A DNA stretch of 19,937 nt, taken from NCBI GenBank assembly GCA_028141885.1, contig JAOIQU010000025.1, positions 1 to 19,937 of the forward strand. Reading direction: 5' to 3'. Source of the stretch: Flavobacteriales bacterium. GTDB lineage: Bacteria > Bacteroidota > Bacteroidia > Flavobacteriales > UA16. The translations under genes were made by a program, and so were the position numbers. The notes below the pieces were generated by a model. That model saw nothing but the letters and a program-made list of their open reading frames with translations. It made no database searches and was not told where the DNA came from. Positions 15,689 to 19,937 of the stretch are shown in pieces (the first letter of the stretch is position 1; every line of letters starts with the position of its first letter).

Positions 15689-16840
15689 ATGTACAAGACA
15701 ATCACCCTTTTGGGCTTGGCCATTTGCTTCCAAGGATTTGGCCAGAAAGAAGTCGTTTCCGCCTACAACGCCAACAAGGAAGGCGACTTTGCCTCTGCAG
15801 CCACTTACATCGAGCAGGCCATTTTGAACCCCAAGGCCAACGTCAAGAATAAGACATGGCGCTACAGAGGTGAGATTTACCTCAACATCAGCCGTGACAG
15901 CACATTGTTCGCTGCGTATCCAGACGCCCTGGTGCGTTCACGCGACAGCTACATGAAGGCTCAAGAGTTGGACAAGAAAGGTTCCTACGCATCTGAGATC
16001 CAAATCGGGTTGGGTCAAGTCCAAATGGCGTCCAACAACATGGGCATTGGTCGTTACAACACAGGTGACTTTGCGGGCGCAGGAACGTTTTTCGACTTGA
16101 GCGCTGAGATTGCCTCCGCTTTTGACGCCACCGACACCATGGCCATTTACAATGCGGCGCTCTGCTACGAGAAAGCTGGAGACGTCGACATGGCCGTCGC
16201 ACGTTACCGAGCTTGCGCAGACATTCAATACCAAGTGCCCAATGTCTACTTGTTCATCAGCAACTTGCTCAGGGACAACGGCAGGGAGGAAGAGGCGCTG
16301 AATACGCTCGCTGAAGCCCGTGGGTTGTATCCACGTGAACAGAGCCTCATCATTGAAGAGCTCAACATTTACCTCACCAACGAGGAATTCGACAAAGCCA
16401 AGGAAAACCTGACACTTGCAGCTGAGCAAGACCCTACGAATGAAATTTTGTGGTTCAGCTTGGGAAGTGTGTTGGACAACCTCGGAAATGCTGACGAAGC
16501 CATTGAAGCTTACAAAAAGGCATTGGCCGTGAAGGCTGATTATTTCGATGCGAATTACAACCTCGGTGCATTGTTTTTCAACCAGGCCGTTCAAGGTACG
16601 AATGCTGCCAATGACATGTGGAAGCCCCGCATGACCAAAGCCGAATCTGCTGAACAAAAGCGTCTAGAAGATGATGCGAAAGCGTTGTTTGAAACGGCCA
16701 AGCCTTATCTCGAGACCGCGCACGCCGTTGACGCAGATGATTTGGAGACCATGCGTTCACTCAAAGACATCTATGCTCGAACTGGCGAAGACGAGAAAAT
16801 GCTGGAGCTCATGGACAAGATCAAGGCAGCATCCAATTGA
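15689..16840 (+). CDS. exported tetratricopeptide repeat protein
   Basis: The 383-residue protein has a short signal peptide (MYKTITLLGLAICFQGFG, likely cut before QKEVV) and is then almost wholly helical TPR repeats. Repeat-like units are visible at about 20-48 (AYNANKEGDFASAATYIEQAI), 151-184, 186-218 (LLRDNGREEEALNTLAEARGLYP), 220-250 and 251-284 (WFSLGSVLDNLGNADEAIEAYKKALAV). There is no enzymatic motif, so it probably acts as a binding scaffold in the periplasm or at the outer membrane. TPR proteins next to gyrA occur in related Bacteroidota, but their role is not known to me. After the stop there is a small hairpin without a U tract (GGGAC-TGCG-GTCCC, 16860-16873). Confidence 0.88.
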   Translation: MYKTITLLGLAICFQGFGQKEVVSAYNANKEGDFASAATYIEQAILNPKANVKNKTWRYRGEIYLNISRDSTLFAAYPDALVRSRDSYMKAQELDKKGSYASEIQIGLGQVQMASNNMGIGRYNTGDFAGAGTFFDLSAEIASAFDATDTMAIYNAALCYEKAGDVDMAVARYRACADIQYQVPNVYLFISNLLRDNGREEEALNTLAEARGLYPREQSLIIEELNIYLTNEEFDKAKENLTLAAEQDPTNEILWFSLGSVLDNLGNADEAIEAYKKALAVKADYFDANYNLGALFFNQAVQGTNAANDMWKPRMTKAESAEQKRLEDDAKALFETAKPYLETAHAVDADDLETMRSLKDIYARTGEDEKMLELMDKIKAASN

Positions 16841-16931
16841 TGCTTTGCACGGTGCGAGAGGGACTGCGGTCCCATAGTCATTACACGTATAATTTACCAT
16901 AATGTATATTATCAATCAAGAGGTGCCGATT

Positions 16932-16980
16932 CTGAATTCCTATGGTTGAGTGCCTTACGGCACGAAATCAAGAAATTCAG
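16932..16980. other. extended imperfect hairpin between the TPR gene and tRNA-Ser
   Basis: Three nested pairings share one axis: CTGAATT (16932-16938) with AATTCAG (16974-16980), TTGA (16946-16949) with TCAA (16968-16971), and GTGCC (16950-16954) with GGCAC (16959-16963) around a TTAC loop. A GAAA bulge lies on the 3' side. No U tract follows, so it is not a standard terminator. Just upstream, 16888-16914 is strongly AT-rich, containing TATAAT. It could be a small structured RNA, a leader or a decayed element. Confidence 0.35.
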
Positions 16981-17010
16981 CGAACACGCCCTAATTTGAA
17001 TGGAGTGCGC

Positions 17011-17018
17011 TATTTTTG
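17011..17018 (+). promoter_or_regulatory. candidate -7 box for tRNA-Ser
   Basis: TATTTTTG matches TAnnTTTG exactly and ends 7 bases before the tRNA, so transcription could start at or within a base or two of the mature 5' end. TTTG at 16995-16998 lies upstream but only 12 bases away, too close for a normal -33 box. Confidence 0.4.
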
Positions 17019-17025
17019 CGCCTCT

Positions 17026-17111
<86 letters not shown>

Positions 17112-17116
17112 CTTCC

Positions 17117-17147
17117 AAAGCGCACGTCATTACGGGCGCTTTTTTTG
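17117..17147 (+). terminator. intrinsic terminator after tRNA-Ser
   Basis: AAAGCGC (17117-17123) pairs with GCGCTTT (17136-17142) around a 12-base loop, and the T run continues to 17146. It lies 5 bases after the tRNA and marks it as a separate transcript from the GWxTD gene. Confidence 0.82.
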
Positions 17148-17225
17148 TGTCCTTGAAGGACCTTGCATGTGGTCACGCTCTGTTGGACTCGACGTACTTT
17201 TGAGTTCATGTGGCCGTCGCTCAAA

Positions 17226-17255
17226 TTTGACCCATTCACCCCACGGGTAAGTTTA
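17226..17255 (+). promoter_or_regulatory. candidate promoter for the GWxTD-glycosyltransferase unit
   Basis: TTTG (17226-17229), an 18-base spacer and TAAGTTTA (17248-17255, one mismatch to TAnnTTTG) form the best-spaced -33/-7 pair in the window, with a leader of about 21 bases to the ATG at 17283. A second exact -7 match, TACTTTTG, lies at 17195-17202 without a well-placed -33 box. Confidence 0.42.
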
Positions 17256-17282
17256 TTTCATTCTGAACGATTCTCAGCGCGG

Positions 17283-18773
17283 ATGATTTCGCAACGATGG
17301 TGCTTAACCTTGATGCTTGCAATGCTTGGCGCAACCAGCAACGGTGTGGCGCAAGAACGATTCAAGGGCGACGCCTTGGTGCAAAGGCTGCCTGACGCCA
17401 GTGCATACATTGAAGTCCAGACCAGATGGACGTCCAATGCATCTACGGTTTCAGACAGCCTCACGATCACCGTCTTGGCGATCAAAGATGAAGAAATCGT
17501 CTCCTTCGCCAAAGACAAAGTCCTGGCCAGACCAGCCCTCGTTGATTCAACGGACCTTGAGCATGTGCATGTCCGCCGTTTGGAAGTGCCCGATGGTCCC
17601 GTACGGGTTGAGTGGTCGGTGAATGTCGGTGAAAAGCCCCTTTGGTTACATAATATGAATGTGCGTGTTCCCATTGGAGGTGTGCCTGAATTCACAGATG
17701 CCATCCTCGTCAGCACCCATGCCAAGGCTTCCCAAAGGAGTCAACCAGACTTGATTCACAGTGGATTGGAGCTGATTCCGCTTGTAGGACGCGCCATCCC
17801 AACCAACGCTTTGGCCGCAAGCTTTTACGTCGAACTCCATGGAATTGCGGAAATCGTCGGTGAGGATTCCTTGTTCTTGTTGTCCTATGGTTGGGCCAAT
17901 TCCAGCGGCGAATGGGAACCCTCCGCCACAGCTTACGCCCGGAAAAGAGCGTCCAAAATTGTACCCATTTTTGAGTCGTTGCCCTGCTCTCCCTCCCTCC
18001 CTGTGGTGGGCCGGCCTGTGCTGAAACTGGAGGCGCGCACCAAAGAAGGCCAAGTGTTGGTCTCCCGGGACATCGAACTTGGTCGAAGGAACAGCAATCA
18101 GGACGCAGGAATGGAAAATGGCAAACTGGATGAGAACGCGCCACATGTTGAAAGGCCTCCCCTCCTCACCCTCCTTGCCTTTGAAACGGCATCCACTATG
18201 AGCCGTCACCTCATCGACCACTTGGCTGTGGCCACAACCAACGAGCAAAACACAATTCAACATGTGCTGATCCCCGGTGGGGATGTCGACCAAATGAGGC
18301 AATACCTCACGGGATTTTGGCTCGAGCGAAGCCAAAATGAAGCCGAGGCGCTTGCCTTGCACCGAGACTACATGGCTCGAATCGAGCATGTCGACGAGCA
18401 ATACGGCGACTGTAAGAAAGGTCAAGGCAGCCTGACCGAGATGGGCAACATTTACTTGAGGTTTGGCAGGCCAAACACCATTGTCAAGAGGCACCATGAC
18501 ACGGATTACTATCCGTATGAAATCTGGCATTATCACAAGGCCGGAAGGTTCAACAACAAGCGTTTCTTGTTCTACGCGCCTCATGTTGTGGGCGAGTGCT
18601 TTGAGTTGCTGCACAGCGACATGCTGGGCGAACGACAGAATGAAGACTGGTTGGTGCAATTGCGGTCTCGTGAAAACACCATTCGGGTGTCTCAATCGAT
18701 GGAGAATCGTCTCAATCCTCGAGACACCTTTTCACGAGAAGAACCTGAAGATCTTTTTTTCAACCCCAGATGA
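17283..18773 (+). CDS. GWxTD-domain-like exported protein
   Basis: The 496-residue protein has a signal peptide (MISQRWCLTLMLAMLGATSNGVAQ, likely cut after position 22-24) and a beta-rich N-terminal two thirds. The C-terminal part (about 335-445) resembles the GWxTD domain found in Bacteroidota: a helix with GFWLERSQNEAEALALHRDY (344-363), EHVDEQYG, then MGNIYLRFGRPNTI (387-400) and YYPYEIWHYH (409-418). The name-giving GWxTD is changed to GSLTE (382-386), so the assignment rests on the surrounding pattern. The function of the domain is not established. The same frame is open from 17163, but that would add a non-signal extension before a good signal peptide. Its stop overlaps the glycosyltransferase start in ATGA, implying coupled translation and perhaps a shared envelope role. 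Confidence 0.8.
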   Translation: MISQRWCLTLMLAMLGATSNGVAQERFKGDALVQRLPDASAYIEVQTRWTSNASTVSDSLTITVLAIKDEEIVSFAKDKVLARPALVDSTDLEHVHVRRLEVPDGPVRVEWSVNVGEKPLWLHNMNVRVPIGGVPEFTDAILVSTHAKASQRSQPDLIHSGLELIPLVGRAIPTNALAASFYVELHGIAEIVGEDSLFLLSYGWANSSGEWEPSATAYARKRASKIVPIFESLPCSPSLPVVGRPVLKLEARTKEGQVLVSRDIELGRRNSNQDAGMENGKLDENAPHVERPPLLTLLAFETASTMSRHLIDHLAVATTNEQNTIQHVLIPGGDVDQMRQYLTGFWLERSQNEAEALALHRDYMARIEHVDEQYGDCKKGQGSLTEMGNIYLRFGRPNTIVKRHHDTDYYPYEIWHYHKAGRFNNKRFLFYAPHVVGECFELLHSDMLGERQNEDWLVQLRSRENTIRVSQSMENRLNPRDTFSREEPEDLFFNPR

Positions 18774-19819
18774 TGGCACCGCCTGAGCGTTCCAATGTTG
18801 CTGTGGTCATTCTGAATTGGAATGGGATTGACCACCTCAAAACGTACCTGCCAAGCGTGTTGGCGCACACCTCTCAAGATGTGGCCATATGGGTGGCTGA
18901 CAATGGAAGCTCGGACGACAGTGTGACATGGTTGACCACGACTCATGCCGACCGTGTGCACGTGTTGGAGTTGGGTGAAAATTTTGGGTTTGCAGCAGGA
19001 TACAACCGAGCACTCGCCCAAATTGACGCTGAGGTTTACGTTCTGCTGAATTCAGACGTCCGCATTGTTGAGTCTTGGATCGAGCCAACCCTATCCGTCA
19101 TGGATGCACACGGTTGGGATGTTGCGAGTCCTTTGATCGCCCAAGATGTCAATCCAGACTTGTGTGAGCATGCTGGCGCTGCAGGTGGATTCATGGATCG
19201 GGACGGGTTCCCCTTCTGTGCAGGACGCATGTTTGATTCGGTCGAGCCCGTGGACGATTGGCTGGCTCGTGACAGAGAGGTCTTTTGGGCGTCAGGGGCA
19301 TGTTTTTTCATTCGCAAGAGTGCGTGGTTGAAGTCTGGTGGATTTGACCCTACCCTTTTCGCCCACATGGAAGAAATCGATCTGTGTTGGCGCCTCAAAA
19401 ACCTCGGTCACAAGGTTGGCTGTGCAGGTCGGGTGAAAGTGCTCCATCTCGGTGGGGGCACGCTCAACACCTCAAGTCCGTTCAAGACCTATCTCAACTT
19501 CAGAAACAACCTCATCATTCTGTTGAAGAACAAGCGTGGCATTTGGCCCTTCTTCATGTTCAGAAGGATGGCCTTGGATGGGCTGGCGGCGTGGCGTATG
19601 CTGTTTGAGGGGCAAGGGAAACAATTCCTGGCGGTCGGTCGTGCACACGGCGTCTTTTATGTGCGACTGATTTCGACGTTGAAAGAACGCCGTCGATTGA
19701 GAGAGGTGCAAGCGCCCTCACCCAATGTGGTGGGCTGGTGGCCAAAAAGCGTCACCTGGGCACGGTTTGGACAAGGAATCACGCGCGTTCGCGACTTAGA
19801 TTCACCCCCGACTCATTGA
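18770..19819 (+). CDS. family 2 glycosyltransferase
   Basis: A GT-A fold glycosyltransferase of family 2 (349 residues), most like the rhamnosyltransferase-type branch that builds polysaccharides or glycans from nucleotide sugars at the inner face of the membrane. Visible motifs are the opening strand VAVVILNWNG (10-19), VADNGSSDDS (42-51), GFAAGYNRAL (73-82), the DxD-like LLNSDV (92-97), and the acceptor/catalytic block HMEEIDLCWRLK (199-210). The last 100 residues are basic and partly hydrophobic (NLIILLKNKRGIWPFFMF), probably membrane-associating. The donor sugar and acceptor cannot be told. The first ATG (18770) overlaps the GWxTD stop by 4 bases; the next codon is also ATG. No other polysaccharide genes are in the window. 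Confidence 0.92.
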   Translation: MMAPPERSNVAVVILNWNGIDHLKTYLPSVLAHTSQDVAIWVADNGSSDDSVTWLTTTHADRVHVLELGENFGFAAGYNRALAQIDAEVYVLLNSDVRIVESWIEPTLSVMDAHGWDVASPLIAQDVNPDLCEHAGAAGGFMDRDGFPFCAGRMFDSVEPVDDWLARDREVFWASGACFFIRKSAWLKSGGFDPTLFAHMEEIDLCWRLKNLGHKVGCAGRVKVLHLGGGTLNTSSPFKTYLNFRNNLIILLKNKRGIWPFFMFRRMALDGLAAWRMLFEGQGKQFLAVGRAHGVFYVRLISTLKERRRLREVQAPSPNVVGWWPKSVTWARFGQGITRVRDLDSPPTH

Positions 19820-19825
19820 CATCCG

Positions 19826-19936
19826 TCAATTGACGGGCCTCACGGGGCATTCCGATTTCACTTCGATGACATTCTGTGGTCCATTGCGCCATGGTTTGGT
19901 CTTGCGCCGTGGCATTGGGTTTGGTGTGGAGCTTGC
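19826..19936 (-). CDS. 3' end of a convergent gene (partial)
   Basis: On the minus strand a frame open from the window edge encodes 36 residues, including PRRKTKPWRNGPQNVIEVK and ending PVRPVN, with TGA at 19828-19826. It would end 6 bases after the glycosyltransferase stop, matching the tight convergent spacing elsewhere here. The residues look like a real basic C-terminus, but other frames are also open over this short stretch and I cannot name a family. Confidence 0.4.
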   Translation of the reverse strand, partial: ASSTPNPMPRRKTKPWRNGPQNVIEVKSECPVRPVN

Positions 19937-19937
19937 T

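Noticed and set aside
17646..18695. Minus strand open frame of 349 codons inside the GWxTD gene
   Set aside because: The + strand frame has a signal peptide, a family pattern and a coupled downstream gene; the antisense frame has none of these.

Overview
This window is a compact stretch of chromosome from a member of the Bacteroidota, most likely a Flavobacteriales-type, possibly marine or aquatic bacterium with a GC content a little above 50 % (judged by eye). The evidence is the gene repertoire: a DUF6913-type protein directly upstream of dapA, transketolase split into two subunits, a Bacteroidota-style GyrA followed by a TPR protein, a GWxTD-like protein, and a short FtsB/DivIC protein. 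Most starts lack a clear Shine-Dalgarno sequence, and several gene leaders carry the Bacteroidota -7 promoter motif TAnnTTTG. I saw no insertion sequence, prophage, CRISPR array, toxin-antitoxin pair or defence cluster. Nearly all of it is housekeeping DNA.

Layout. 1-61 is probably the 3' end of an unidentified + strand gene. Next come ilvE (148-1227) and an apparently exported msrA (1303-1920). A LPP20-like lipoprotein gene lies on the minus strand (1949-2506), divergent from a + strand pair, DUF6913 (2577-3245) and dapA (3242-4141), which overlap by 4 bases. A strong bidirectional terminator (4180-4207) separates dapA from a minus strand operon read from 7460 to 4227: transketolase N subunit, an exported von Willebrand A protein, and transketolase C subunit. 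Divergent from it is a + strand operon: ychF (7585-8682), a DUF4440/NTF2-like secreted protein (8675-9145) and a rhomboid protease (9151-9753).

On the minus strand, clpC (12742-10055) is followed by a divIC/ftsB-like gene (10050-9757), whose end nearly touches the end of the rhomboid gene. A 315-base divergent regulatory region separates clpC from gyrA (13058-15601). After gyrA come a TPR protein (15689-16840), a tRNA-Ser(UGA) (17026-17111) with its own terminator, and a two-gene unit of a degenerate GWxTD protein (17283-18773) and a family 2 glycosyltransferase (18770-19819). The window closes with the probable 3' end of a convergent minus strand gene (19826-19936).

The genes cover branched-chain amino acid and lysine/peptidoglycan precursor synthesis (ilvE, dapA), the non-oxidative pentose phosphate pathway (split transketolase), envelope protein repair and surface biology (MsrA, lipoprotein, VWA, rhomboid, glycosyltransferase), translation-linked ATPase function (YchF), protein quality control (ClpC), division (DivIC) and DNA topology (GyrA). 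I found no convincing new biological system. The points most worth a second look are the VWA gene lodged between the two transketolase halves, the regulatory DNA between clpC and gyrA (two GGTCAAA heptads and a TCAC/GTGA cluster), the eroded GWxTD signature, and the structured gap before the tRNA.
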